In this document: positions 14,091 through 25,689 of the stretch, in pieces
Position numbering within the stretch: position 1 is the stretch's first letter
Layout: each line of letters starts with the position of its first letter
Source: Clavulina sp. PMI_390
Taxonomy: Eukaryota > Basidiomycota > Agaricomycetes > Cantharellales > Hydnaceae
Length of the DNA stretch: 64,000 bases
Direction: 5' to 3'
NCBI GenBank assembly: GCA_015039315.1
Contig: WIDE01000009.1
Location: 62,001 to 126,000 of the forward strand
The notes under the pieces: generated by a model
What the model was told of the DNA's origin: nothing
The model's database searches: none
What the model saw: the letters and a program-made list of their open reading frames with translations, nothing else
Program-made: the position numbers and the translations under genes

Positions 14091-17000
14091 ATGGACGACC
14101 TCGATGTGCAGCGCTGCCAGTGGATAGATTGCAGCTTTGAGGCACCCGACGCCGAGCTCCTCTATCTGCACCTCTGCAATGACCATATTGGCCGCAAGTC
14201 GACCAACAATCTCTGTCTGACCTGCAAATGGAAGGACTGCGGAACGACCTGCGCAAAACGAGACCACATTACCTCGCATCTCAGAGGCAAGTTGTCGCTC
14301 TCTCACTGGCCATCTACTCATCGCCTCGGCGTCTGTCACTAACCCCCCCCCTCCGTCACTGCCTTTCCTCCTCGTGCTCCACTATCTTATTGACTCAACT
14401 GCTCTCGGTGGACATCCCTCCGTACTGCCTTGCTACCTGGGCCACCAACCGGCAACAGTCCACACCCCCCTCAAGCCCCACTACTGCTCCGTCTGCAGCA
14501 AGAAGTTCAAGCGCCCTCAGGATCTCAAGAAGCATGAGAAAATCCACACCGAGGAGCACCATGCCCAGCACAAGCACTCAAAGGCGATAACCGTCTCGGA
14601 TCCTGGCTATTCGCATCGTGTCCGCCGCAATCAACTGTCTCAACCACCCGAGAATCTTGGGCGAACCATCCGAGGTAGCGCAGCTGATGCCAAGACCTCC
14701 CAGCGGCGTGACAACAACACGGGCAGTCCAACCACGAGTCGTGATACGCCACCATCGCCCGGTATGTCATCACATCTTTTTCACATTCCTGTCATCGCAT
14801 CCCGCCTGCCCGAGGTCCTTTTTTTGTGCAGTGCCTTATTTCGTCACTTTATTTGACATCACCACTGACCTTATCCCGTCCCACTCCTTTGGGAAAAACC
14901 GCGCACAGATTTACACACTATATCATCGAATGGCCAGGTGTGCCGCATTTCTCCCCCCCCCTTCTTGGCGCGCGGTGCAATCAAATTGACTTAATCTCAA
15001 TTACAGTCCTTCGATGCCAAGCCCAACCTATCTGACTCGGATCCCTCTGGTGTCGAGCTTTTCTTCCAGGAGCTTCGCAAGCGTCGGTTCGAGCCTACAT
15101 ATGATGCCCGTGAGTGTCGCGCCAAGTTTTGTCAACGTCATTGCATATGGTCCATTCGCTCATCACTCCGATTGCTAAATTCGTCCTCCCTGCGTCTAAT
15201 TGCGTATACCTCGGCCATACTTTTGCGCTGGCCCATTTTTACACCTTGGCTTTTTTCAAACACTCGGATCGGGGGCAATCTCTCGCTATTTCACGGCGAT
15301 CCTCTCCGTCTCATGGCCGACATTTCTGTGTCCCTCTCTCCAACATCTCGTCATTCTCCCAACCGTGCGGTGGCTGCCCATCTGAATTCTCATCTCTCAT
15401 GATCCTTTCAATCATTCACAATCTTCCTCCACGGCATCCAATCATTGTGCATTTCCGCATTCACTCCCCATGTCTCCTCTGATATCATGCATATGTGCCC
15501 CGCCCCCACGTGCAGAAATGGCTGAGCGGCTCCAAGCACTGTCAACCGCAGCAATAACCCAGTACCTGACTCAATATCATCAGGCCCAGGCAGCATTGGC
15601 CGCGTTCCAACAGCAACAGCACCTCCCGCCCTTGGCAAATGCCCATTCCCTCGGGCTCGCGGGCTCGCACCTTCAGCACCATCTTCTCTCGAATAACAAC
15701 AGCTCCAATCTTCTCTCAGCTAACCTCGGTGGCTCTGCCGCAACTCCGTTTGGGGCTGGCAACGGGTTACCACAAAGCATGGAGGAACTGGCGTTCATCA
15801 ACAACTTCTTGATGAAGCTCGGGGAGCAGATCGCCAGTGGGGATTTCTACAGCGCGGGCATCCCGCCGCCCAGTGCGGCAGCAGCGGCGTCCATTGCAGC
15901 TGCCGCTGCGGCCGTGCACACATCAGCGAACGCTGCTGCCCTTGGTGGCATCTCTTCGCTTGGCTCGTTCTCCGCACCGGGTCAGGGAGGGGCAGCGGGC
16001 TTGTTTGGTGCGCAACCGCTCTCCTCCCCCGGTGCCTATCCTGGTGCGGCAAATCTCGGAGGTGGGTTGGCCGCGGCCGGATACGATCCCGCACTCTTGG
16101 CCCACCTGGGTCTGAACCCGGCCTTGGCTATGAACTTCCCATTACCTACGACGAGCCACCAGTTTGTTACGTCTACTGGGAACAACGACTATATGGGATC
16201 GTCCAACAACAGAACAGGAGGTGGTGCCACCAATGGATTGTACCCGAACCCTGCATCCATGTTCCCATCCAATTCTACGTCTTCTGCATCAGAGGCATCC
16301 AACTCGCCACTCGCCCACGCACATGCCAACCATCACCAGCCTACCGATTCATCGTTCTCGTTCTCATCCTCGTCCAGTCGCGGTGGGCTTGGTCACGGTC
16401 GTCGCACAAGCTCATCTACCGCTCGCACTACTCCCGAGCTTCTGGAGGGCGAGTCTGTTGCTGCTGGTACGAAGCGTTCCAGCTCTGCAAGTGGGCATTC
16501 GGATGGGGACGTAGACGCCGACGGACGCCCGTACAGCCATGTGCCCGGACACGGACGAGGTGGGCCCGAAAGCGCCGGGCTTGGCAACATGGGCGAGCCG
16601 AAGAAGCGGAGTCGATTGGATGTGGACGCGCGCGCGTCTGCGAGTTCTGCTTCGCCGCCTTCGTCGTCCTCGCGACATTCGCGGTACCAATCCGGTTCGC
16701 CTCACGGATCAGACGAGTACGATTTGCGTCATCTGCAGGCCCAAGCAAATGCACATGCACAACAGCAAGCATCCAACTTCTTTGGCGGCCCGACGCCAAC
16801 CGCTACCGATTTCAACATGCATCAATTTGCCGCGGGAATGGGTCTTGGCAATGCATCTGTGGCTCTTGGAGGTGGCTTGGCGCCTGGTGTGGGCGATGCG
16901 GCGCGGCGCGAGCATGTGCCTCGCCTGGGACCGTACGACGGATCCCTGTTTGCACCTCCGACCTTCCACCACATCCCGCGCGTCCAGTCATCCGCTCGGG

Positions 17001-18205
17001 CAGCCGCAGCCGCGTCTGGCGGTGTGCGCGTCAAGGAGGAGGAGATAGACGAGGCGACGGAGTTGCCAGAGGAGCAAGATCCCGATACGGATGTGGAGTT
17101 GGGATCGGACGGAGAACCCAAAGTGGGCAGACTGCGCAGGATTCACCCTCAACCCGCGCCTCGTCCTGTCCGCCGACTATCGTCCGCCTCATCAGGTTCA
17201 GCGCATATCCCGACGCTTCCCCCGATCTCTCAAATCGGCAGCACGTCGGCGACCCTTCCTGCCTACCCAACTATCGACACCTCGCTCAAGCTTCCTGCCC
17301 TCCGCAACATTGGATCTCTTTCGCCATTGTCCTCATCACCCACCGCCCGACGACCTGCCACTCGCCCCACTCGTCATCGCCGACGTATTAGCAGGGGAAG
17401 CTTCTCATCCCTCTCTTCCACTACTACCACCCGGACCACCTTTTCATCATCGTCCACTACCCCTCGCTCTTCCGCGTATTCGCTGCGCGGTGAGGGAGCG
17501 GAGGAGGACCTGATGGAAATGGAGGATGACGAGGATGCGGCGAGTGAGAGCGAGATGGACGAGGATGAGCAAGAAGACCAGCGGAATGTCCGCTTGCCTG
17601 GCGTGGAGAGCATCCTCGCCGGCGCTGCTGCAGCTGCGCAAGCTGGCCAGCCTGCACATATGGACCATATCACTGGTGGCGTTCGTGGTATTGTACTGCG
17701 GTCAGCTCCAACGACGCCTCTTATGGGCGGCGCTGGTATGTCCGCCAGAGCATCGCTCTCTGGTGCCACTTCGCCACCTTCCGTTACTGTATCTCCCCCT
17801 ACGCCAGCCGTCAGTGCAGAGCAACGCAAGGCTCATGCCGAGCTCATTGGTCGCTTGCTCGTGTTCATCAACGCCGAATTCGCGAAGCGCCATCCTGGTG
17901 CGCTCGGCGCTGGTGAAGAACATTCGCTCTACCCATCAGTCTCAAAAACATCGGCTGCTCGCCGTTCACGTTCGTTGTCTTCGTCTGATGATGAGGAAGA
18001 GGAAGAGGACGAGCTGGAAGATGATCTTCCCTCACCTGCCCATCGCGCGGCTCCCAGGCAGTACTACAAGCGCGCGGTCAGCGACGATGAAGATGAGGAC
18101 GATGAGGAGGGAGGTCATCCAATGTCGTACAGCCGCGGGTCGGCGGGCGACTCGCTCTACCCTCAGCTCAGAGCACCACCTCAACACCACGTCTACGCGC
18201 AGTAG
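14091..18205 (+). CDS. pacC: pH-response transcription factor PacC/Rim101
   Basis: C2H2 zinc-finger factor that switches on alkaline-pH genes after proteolytic processing in the Pal/Rim pathway. The start ATG at 14091 follows CACC. Finger 1 begins CQWIDC, finger 2 is CKWKDC with [10 protein letters not shown], and finger 3 is [22 protein letters not shown], the diagnostic PacC arrangement. The [12 protein letters not shown] junction is split by an intron with a GC donor (14287-14458). A second intron starts at 14762 (ending about 15005) and a third runs 15108-15514; their length leaves room for a missed short exon. After [21 protein letters not shown] the last exon (15515-18205) is one open frame of nearly 900 residues: Ala- and Ser-rich, then acidic, ending YAQ. 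This is much longer than the Aspergillus protein (about 680 residues), the extra length being low complexity. Confidence 0.92.
14287..14458 (+). other. GC-AG intron between PacC fingers 2 and 3
   Basis: The protein frame demands a junction after SHLR and before VHTPLKPH. The only donor that keeps the frame is GCAAGT at 14287-14292, a perfect 5' splice consensus except for C at position 2. The acceptor is CAACAG at 14453-14458. No GT donor nearby restores the frame. Confidence 0.75.
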
Positions 18206-18713
18206 TCCCTCCTCTTCGTTCTGTCACCTTTAGCTCGAATCCCCTCCGATTCCCTTTACCTGGACCTTTTTTCTCTCTCCACTGATCACTCATTCTAATT
18301 TATTACTGCAAATTTCTCTTTCGTTAGTTAGTTCATCATCATAATAGTCGTCTGGACAATCTTTCTGGGCTCTCATCCATTTTTCTACTCTCGTTGCTTT
18401 CCGTTTCGCCTGGCTGTACACTTCATGCATTCTTGTATCCTCTGCAATTTCGCCTCGCTGCCTCACAACATTGGTTTCCAGCATTACGCAATCCAATTTT
18501 TGTGAATCATTCAACGCGTGTTCGAGTGCCAAGCTGGGAAGCGAAAACCTGCCCATGTTTATTATGACGTGAGATTATGAGATATACGATGGCGAACTAA
18601 GGTCACAGGGCAAGGGCAAGGCATCAAAGGGTGGGGGGAAAATGCGTAGTCCCAAAAAAGGATACAGGCGAGCGGCCACAAAATTGAGAAAAGCAAACGT
18701 TGGGCACATGTAA
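18206..18713. other. Convergent 3' region between pacC and TAF1
   Basis: About 500 bases separate the stop codons of two convergent genes. It holds AT-richer sequence expected of 3' UTRs and no supported reading frame. Confidence 0.6.
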
Positions 18714-21700
18714 CTACTCCCTAGGTGGCGAGGCAGCCGAGGCCTTGAACGATAGCTTGATTTTGGGTTTGTTGACGACAACAGGGGTGGAAGGGGTATT
18801 AGTTGTAGGAGACATTGGACCAGACAGGGGAGGGCTTGTCGCGAGCGGCGAAGGTGCTGTAGGACTGAATGACGTTGACATGCTCCGGAAGGGAGGATTT
18901 GGAGGGGGAGGCATCAAACCAGCTGCAGCTGCGGCGGCCGTAGCAGTGGTGTCGGAAGCGATAGAGCCACCATTCCCAGCAGGTGATTGTGGCGGAGGCG
19001 AAGAGGCAGAAGGAATAGCAGGCACAGCCGTGGAGACTCCGCCATTTGGGGGATTGAATTCCGCCCAGCGAGGGCATTTTCGGTTGGTTCCTGTCGAAAA
19101 GCAGGGATGAGTATTAAAGGATGGGAAGAGTAATGGCGAGGGTGAACAATGTGGCTAGATTGCGAATAAGATAAGGGGATTTGAAAAGGAAAACACGCAC
19201 TCATGTGCCCAACCTGCCCACAATTGCTGCAGCGACGCTGAAAGGATATATGCTTAAGCTTAGATTTTCCCCGATCCAGAGCGACAAAGAAACTCACAGA
19301 GGTATCCGCTTTGGGAGCTCGGTCGAGCGTAATTGGGGCTCCTCCCTCTTTGATAATTACGGCATTCTTGCGCTGCAGACGACGATCCTGGTTCTTCTGT
19401 AGCTTGGCAAGTCGCTCCATGAGCCTGCGGAATATGGAATGATGAGCTACGCCGGAACCAGAAGAGGGCGGAAAAACGAACTTTTGCTTAATTGCTGCAT
19501 CTTTCACAGGATCACCAGTCGGCTGAATTTGATCAAGATCCATATTCTCAAGCTCTTCCTCTTCTTTCTTCTTGATATATGTGGCGATGACGTTGGGATC
19601 CCTGATAGTTTCAATCTGCCACTTGCCATCGACCTGCGAGGAATGCATGCGTTCCGTGAGAAAACGAGTCACAATCGACGTGAATCAGCTCACCAGCCGT
19701 CGGATGTTTAGCTTCTTCCGGCGATGAGTTTCTTCCGGTGACGGAGACTCAGGGCGCTCGGAGTCACGGCCACCAAAGATAGAATCTTCACGTTTCACCT
19801 CATCGACTGCAGACTGGGCCTTGTCAGCACCTTCTTCCTCGTCAGAGAGCTCCGGTGGGACACGATTGCTCAATGCCTTGTACTGAGCTCGCCATATACG
19901 ATCAATCTCAGAGCGGTAGACAGTCTGCTGTTGTTGAACATTGTACTTGTGGCCAGTCTTCAACCGGTCCGCTTCGGCTGCCGAGATATCAAATGAGCGT
20001 CAGGGTTTAGCGTTTCTGACATGATCCCACTGAATAACGGACCTTGGGCCTGTTCCTGATCTTCACCAGCACGAACGAACACCTCCTTCATCGACACTCG
20101 GATCGGACTGAAACCCTCTCCACGGCCGGTAGGGTCACCAGGCCCATGGAGTTTGATCATTGCTTTGTTCTGCATGGCATTGATGAAGTTTTTGGTGGTA
20201 ATCCATGGCGCGAGCTGTTGTTCCAGGTCGAGCTTGCTTTCGTCACCATTTTCCTCTGCTTCTGCTCCCGCCTTGCCATAACCAGAATCAAGCAGATGCC
20301 GTTGGCCGACTTGCATCGACTCTGAGAGCACGACATGTTCTGGAGTGAGTAGCTCGAACATTTTGGCATCAGGGATAACTTCGTGTGTCGGCCGCAAACG
20401 CCAGAAACCCTGGTGTGGGCCAGTACGACTATACTCCATGAATTCCTGCAGAATCAATTAGTTCTTTCATTGACAGGCGTAGCATGCGAAGGCCAAACCT
20501 TCATTCGCTGACGCATCTGGAGCTCGTTCTGGTCAGGGAAGTACTTCAGCACGCTCTTGAGGCTCATGTGCTCCTCGGGCGTCTTTCGTAAGAGTTTGTA
20601 CGTCATCTGCATAAGTCGGTGTTTGATTGTGGCGGTAATTTTTCGGGAGTGTGGCCCAGGGACTTCAGTCATTGGGAAGGTCTGCCCGACAGTGAAAAGT
20701 GCTTTGATCTCTCGAATATAGTAGCTTGCCACACCACCTATTGTGCTCCTATTACAAAAGTTAGTTACACTTCAGCCAACGAGCAAGTGTCACTGACCGA
20801 ACGACGAGGAAATCGGTGGGCTCAGATTTGTGACGGAAGAGGGGAGCTCTAACCAAGTTATTGTACAAAGCCGGGATTGTCTGTCCTCGATCCACGCCAC
20901 CAAACTTGAGGAAAGGCGACTCGTCATTTGGTTCAAGGATAAACGGCTCCCCAAGATCAAGCTAGGGACCAATACAATGAAAAATAGCTCGCGCGTAATG
21001 ATGGTGGTAGCTTACGTTTGGAACATGCTCATCTTCGTCATTCAGCTTACGGTAGTAGTTTACGAGGATAGAACCCATCCCGAAGTTATTGAGCACTGCA
21101 GGGTATTCTTCCTATATCTTCGGTGAGTAAGATATTCAATAAATATGTCTCGATACGCACTGAATACTCAAGCAGAACGAATGGCCCAGTCTCGCGAAGA
21201 CTGATATCACCAGTTGTGCGAAGCGCTTCTGAAGGATCACCACCACCATTTGCAGAAACCTTTCGGCCAGATTTATCCTTCTTTTTCTTCGCTCCTCGTA
21301 CTCTTGAGAACGTGAATTGGAAGTTGAGAGGAAATTGCATTGCTGGGCGATGGAACGATCGAGATTCAAGCTTCGTGAGCCTGGTTTTGTACTGGTGCAG
21401 GACGATTTAGTTAGCGATGGCTGACACAGATGGACTGGATTCTCACCCATGGAAGCTGTAGCTTGACTGCAGGATACGCGTGTTGTACGAGGAGCTGGCC
21501 GAAGGTTTGACGAACTCGGTGGCGTTCGCGGGTAATCTCATAGGACTGGTCATTGGAGATATTGAACCTGTCCTTGATGTAATCCTTTCGGTGGGACGGG
21601 AGACCTGACGAGATGACCACTTGTTGTGGCTGATCAGCCCGCCGTTTCTTCCGCTTGCCAGTTTGAGCATCTAGGTGGAGCTTGGGGTCAGTTATAGCAC

Positions 21701-22871
21701 AAGAAGTCATCCGATTTGATCCAACCTTCTTTCTCTTTCTTTGCTGCCTCTGCAGCTGCCGTAGCAGCCGGATCCAACCACTCTTCCTCTTCGTCTAGTT
21801 GCAACTGGGTAAAGTCGGCGAACATGGAATGGCGGTCCCAGAGGATGCTATTCATCCAGGAGCCAGATTCGAGAGCGGAATTAACAGACTGTTGCATCGT
21901 TAATGCTGTCCCTCGATTCACAGCCCTATGGTCGAAAGTATCAGATGACCATGACAGTTAAGAATTACTACGGTATCGCACTCACATGCTCGGTTCGTAG
22001 ACAATAGCGCTTTCCCAGTCGTATAAGTTGACAGGGTCGTAATTTCTGTCATTCAGGAGGAATTCGCGGTCTGCCTCAGAAATCTCAGGCTGACTCTGTT
22101 TGCCATGTCAGCTGCCACACTGGACATGGATTTTAGAGAGACCTTCACCTTGAGAGCGCGACGAAGTACCGCCTCGTGCATCTGTTGGGGGTTCTTTCGT
22201 GCTTGCAGCGCTTGCTCTTCAGCATCTAACGCGATTGACACGCTTTTGGAGGTAGTCTTGAGGTTGATAGTGGAGGGGAGGGGTTGTCGTGGTACTTTGG
22301 CGGGCGGTGGATGTGCACCATCTTCTTCTAAGAGTTGAAGACCAAGAGAATGAGTGGAACATTGTGGAACTGGTAAGACGGTTGGCTAACCACTGGGTGG
22401 AGGGTGATAATGTGTTCGTGGTTTCTCCTCAACTTGATACTGCAATAGCTCCGTAAAGTTGATAGGGGCCCCGGAGGTGTACTTGGGCCATATATCGGTG
22501 ATGGTCCGTGGTGGTGGAGTCTTTGGTTGTTTAACCTTCCGCTTCTTACGTGGTCGGGGTGCGTCTGGGTCTATGCCTTCCCGCAGACGCTTTGGAGACC
22601 CAGATTGCGACGAAGAAGATGAAGTCGAGGAGATATGGGTACCCTTCCGATCTTCTCGTTTGATCTCTTCATCTACTTCATCCTCGAAGTCGTCACCAAC
22701 GTCAAAACCGACGGCTGCCCCAGAGTCGTCTCGCCGCCCAGTCGGTACACCAAAGTCCCAAGAACTGAGTCCAAGAGCGCCAATATCACCAATTCCTAGA
22801 CTTGAGAAGAGGTCGTTCTGAATCCATTGTATCGCTGCGTGGTCGTCCGACTCATCGACTGTAGAAGGCAT
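18714..22871 (-). CDS. TAF1: TFIID subunit TAF1
   Basis: Largest subunit of TFIID, scaffold for core-promoter recognition by RNA polymerase II. The start at 22871 is followed by an acidic N-terminus (IQWIQNDLFSSLGIGD), then a basic KKRKVK segment. The large conserved TAF1 core (DUF3591) spans most exons: DREFLLNDRNYDPVNLYDWE, RDYIKDRFNISNDQSYE-like text near 21590-21530, FGMGSILVNYYRK, LGEPFILEPNDESPFL, and TTKNFINAMQNKAMIKLHGPGDPTGRGEGFS near 20190-20105. A CCHC zinc knuckle (CSNCGQVGHM) lies near 19240-19200, followed by RKCPRWAEFNPPNGG after an intron. The tail is Pro/Ser-rich and ends at 18714. No bromodomains are seen, as usual for fungal TAF1. About twelve introns. Convergent with pacC. 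Confidence 0.94.
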
Positions 22872-23316
22872 GAGGGGGATGTCAACAACGGTAAACTCAC
22901 TCTTTGGCTCGTCCTCCCCGCTTTATATGGTCTCGGCGGGCGCATCACAAATTGACTCGATTCTCTATCTTGTCTTGGCTTAGCGTAAATCATCCATACC
23001 ATGGCTGTTGCGTTAGTACTGAAGACACCCAGACGCTGTTCGGGCTGTTGCTGCATCTTAGTTGAGAAACCCACGCTGTCAACTTCGTCCAGTTGCTATA
23101 ATGCCCCACGATCGATTCAGTCGACCCCTCGAGTACAGGATCAAACGAAAGTTCTTAAACCCTTCCAAACCCAATTAGACTGTAGGTCTAACACAAGATC
23201 GGTATTTGCTCAAGGATGGGTTACGAAGATGATGCAGAGACCTGACGAGGGCCGACCCCGCGGTATGGTAAGTGTACAGTTTGTTTATTCGAGAAATGTG
23301 CTCCTGGGCCTCGGTT
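22872..23316. other. TAF1 upstream region
   Basis: Promoter side of TAF1 and downstream side of the first DUF6593 gene, both on the minus strand. An open frame on the plus strand begins here but is antisense to the DUF6593 exons and shows no protein features. Confidence 0.5.
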
Positions 23317-23979
23317 CATGCGCTCCCGCCTGCACCGTACCCAGCAGAACGAGCAAAGCGGCGTCGGGCAGCATCCTGGTGCACTACCAGCACTCCAAGA
23401 ATTATTTGCTCGATTTCATCAGCCATCGATGTCGTGACGGCAAGCGTAGCCGCCTCACGTCCGAGGAGCTTCTTATTGTAGGAGGCGAGAACGCTTCCAT
23501 CTTGATCGACGAGCTATTCAAAAGAAACTGTGTCCAACAAAAGGAGACGAGACCAACTGCCACGACGTACCTCTGGGCAACGCTCTCCCTTCCACTGCAC
23601 ATCGGAATCTTCATTGGACATAGTCCGACCCGGCCATAGCCTAATATCGTTCCACTTAGCTGGGCTAGCCTATCTGTGATATCTTAACTCACCAGTTGTG
23701 CCATTTCTTCGGGAAAGCCTCCTTCACCAACACAGGAGGTTTCCCTCGGAGCGTTAGAATGTCACTTCCTAGGGTCTTCCATTGGATGGATGCAACTTCT
23801 TCTTTCTCCGCAGAAACGCCGCCATGTTGGACAGATAGGGTGGTTGTGCCACGTCTGAGCATCTCTAGAGGACTTTCAATCGTGTAAATCGTCTGTCCGT
23901 CAGGACTAGTTATCGTGGTATTGTCGAGGCTCTTGTTGGAGCAACTGAAAACGATCATATCGTTTTGCGGGCCTGACAT
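23317..23979 (-). CDS. DUF6593 domain protein, copy A
   Basis: Small protein of unknown function from the DUF6593 family, which is abundant in Agaricomycetes. Start at 23979. Exon 1 (23979-23693) contains FSCSNKSLDNTTITSPDGQ and ends KKWHNW. Exon 2 (23640-23571) reads LWPGRTMSNEDSDVQWKGE. Exon 3 (23513-23317) reads LVDQDGSVLASY and then the hydrophobic IEQIILGVLVVHQDAARRR tail. Both introns have good borders (GTGAGT..TTAG and GTACGT..ATAG), and the Trp codon is rebuilt exactly across intron 1. It appears intact, about 184 residues. No signal peptide or catalytic motif is visible. Copy B lies 287 bp upstream in the same orientation and is clearly a paralogue. Confidence 0.85.
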
Positions 23980-24266
23980 GATTAAACAATCGGTTATACG
24001 TCTGATATAGAGCGGGTTGTGTGGGTGGGGGTATGATCGTGAGGAATGGAGGAGTTGGTGCGGTCTACTGATTTTATACCTTTCAGCAAAAACAGGGTTT
24101 TCGTGCGACGTCAGTGGCGTATTCTTCGCTCCTCTTCGCTCCATGGATATATCTTTGCTTCTTATTTCAAACTTTGGCTCGAAAACGCTCTTGGCATTAT
24201 GTTGGAAATTATGACTCTATCTCGACGTAGATGTAGCTCTTAGGCAGCTCCTTGACATCAGACGCT

Positions 24267-24959
24267 TCAGTGGGGCCACCATCCTCCCATCCTGCGGCAA
24301 CGCCGCCGAACTCCATCTTTGTGAACGACCATTACACCCAAAATCACCCCTTCGATTCTTGGAAGCAAGGACGTCGCTACTGTCAGCGTGGCTGTTTCAC
24401 CTCTGAAGAACTTCTTATTGTACGAGACCAGGACGTTTCCGTCCTCGTCGAGGAGCTGCAAGGATATTGTCAGAAGGACATTCAACGCATTAACGAGGAA
24501 CCTAAGGCACTGACTCGTGGTCAACTTTCTCCTCGCCAAGTCAGCTTCGACTCAGAGGGCAGTGTTCGACCAGGGAAGAAGCTGTTGAGCAAAAATTGGA
24601 TCACTCAAGCCATGTAACAAAAACCTCGGCAGAGAGCATGCTTACCAGTTGTACCATTTTCTCGGGAAGTATACGTTGACTGAAGTAGGCTCCTTTCCGT
24701 CCACCAGCACCTTGTCAGCCGTCCAGTATCTCCACTCCACCGTCGCCACCTGTTGAGTGACAGGGTCCGTCTCTACCTTCCCTGGGACTCTTTTTGATAG
24801 CGTCGATGGATGTGGTAGCCAGCCGAGGGGCGTCTCAATGATGTATGATGTCTGCCCGTCGGGACTAGTGATGACGGTGTTGCGAAGACTTTTGTTAGAG
24901 CATTGGAAGGTGACAGTGCTCGGAATGTCGGGGGTCTCGATTTTGGTATATTCCGCCAT
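24267..24959 (-). CDS. DUF6593 domain protein, copy B (possibly disrupted)
   Basis: Tandem paralogue of copy A. Start at 24959. Exon 1 ends KWYNW before a GTAAGC donor; exon 3 begins LLDEDGNVLVSYNKK and ends with IEGVILGVMVVHKDGVRRR and a short tail, stop at 24267. The middle exon is recognisable (PGRTLPSESKLTWRGE), but an in-frame TGA at 24523-24521 falls where copy A has a Cys codon, just before the expected donor GTCAGT. Skipping the middle exon and using the acceptor CCTTAG near 24512 gives an alternative open frame with different residues. So it may be a recent pseudogene or an alternatively spliced gene. Function unknown. Confidence 0.7.
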
Positions 24960-25689
24960 GTTGTTTTTCTGAGGAGGCGGAGGACGGGAGAGTCGAATAT
25001 TTATACTTCCTACCTCTGCCCCGAAATTAGCCAGCGAACCGCTACAATGAGTTAGTGTGAGCGATCGCCTGTTCTAGGCACTGCCATTTCAACTCTGGTA
25101 TGCGGAGCAACAGGAAAGCAATAAGTTATCTGTGTGCAGTGGGTGTCACCCTTCACGGGTGCTGTCAATCCCGACAAGGAGCGCCAAGTGAACGTGTTCG
25201 CCACAGGCGATCGGCTGTGCCACGCACTGCCATGAATGTATAACAAGGGAGATAATGGCACCCTGCTTGTGGGGATCTTGGCAAATGAGCTGGAGATTCT
25301 CTCCCTTCTTGAAACACCTTGTGTGATCCTCGTGTTGACACCCTGAGCCGCGGGCAGCGGGGGCGCTGAGCAGGTTTTTACAAACTCAGCCCGGTGAATA
25401 TTCCCAAACACTTTCGAAAGGCTAGCAAGTACGCGTGCTAACGGATTTACATGTGCTCAACAATCGATTTCCAATATGAACAATACCTCGAATGAGTCAT
25501 TCGAGGAACAACGTCCGCTTCCTCCACTGTGTTTGTCCTTGTTGACATCCACGAATGCGGTCTGTTGAGGACATTCAGTCTGTCTTGTTTCCGAGTAACT
25601 GCTGCAGAGAACAGACCGTTTCTGCTCTGTAGTGGTCTCCCTTCTATAACTATCTCATCTTGGAGTATCTTTATTGCTATCTTATTGTC
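24960..25689. other. Intergenic, divergent DUF6593-B / FunK1 promoter
   Basis: 730 bases between two divergently transcribed genes. It contains a short block shared with the promoter of DUF6593 copy C (see the repeat entry). Open frames here have no support. Confidence 0.5.
25059..25095. repeat. Promoter block shared by DUF6593 copies B and C
   Basis: The block gagcgatcgc, a short variable spacer, then gcactgccattt and aa occurs about 100 bases upstream of the copy B start. It recurs in the same order at 37585-37622, about 140 bases upstream of the copy C start. It is best explained as a remnant of the duplicated promoter; it could also be a conserved control element. Confidence 0.55.

Noticed and set aside
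23001..23639. 212-codon open frame on the plus strand
   Set aside because: It lies antisense to the spliced exons of DUF6593 copy A, which carry a clear family pattern; the plus-strand product shows no features.
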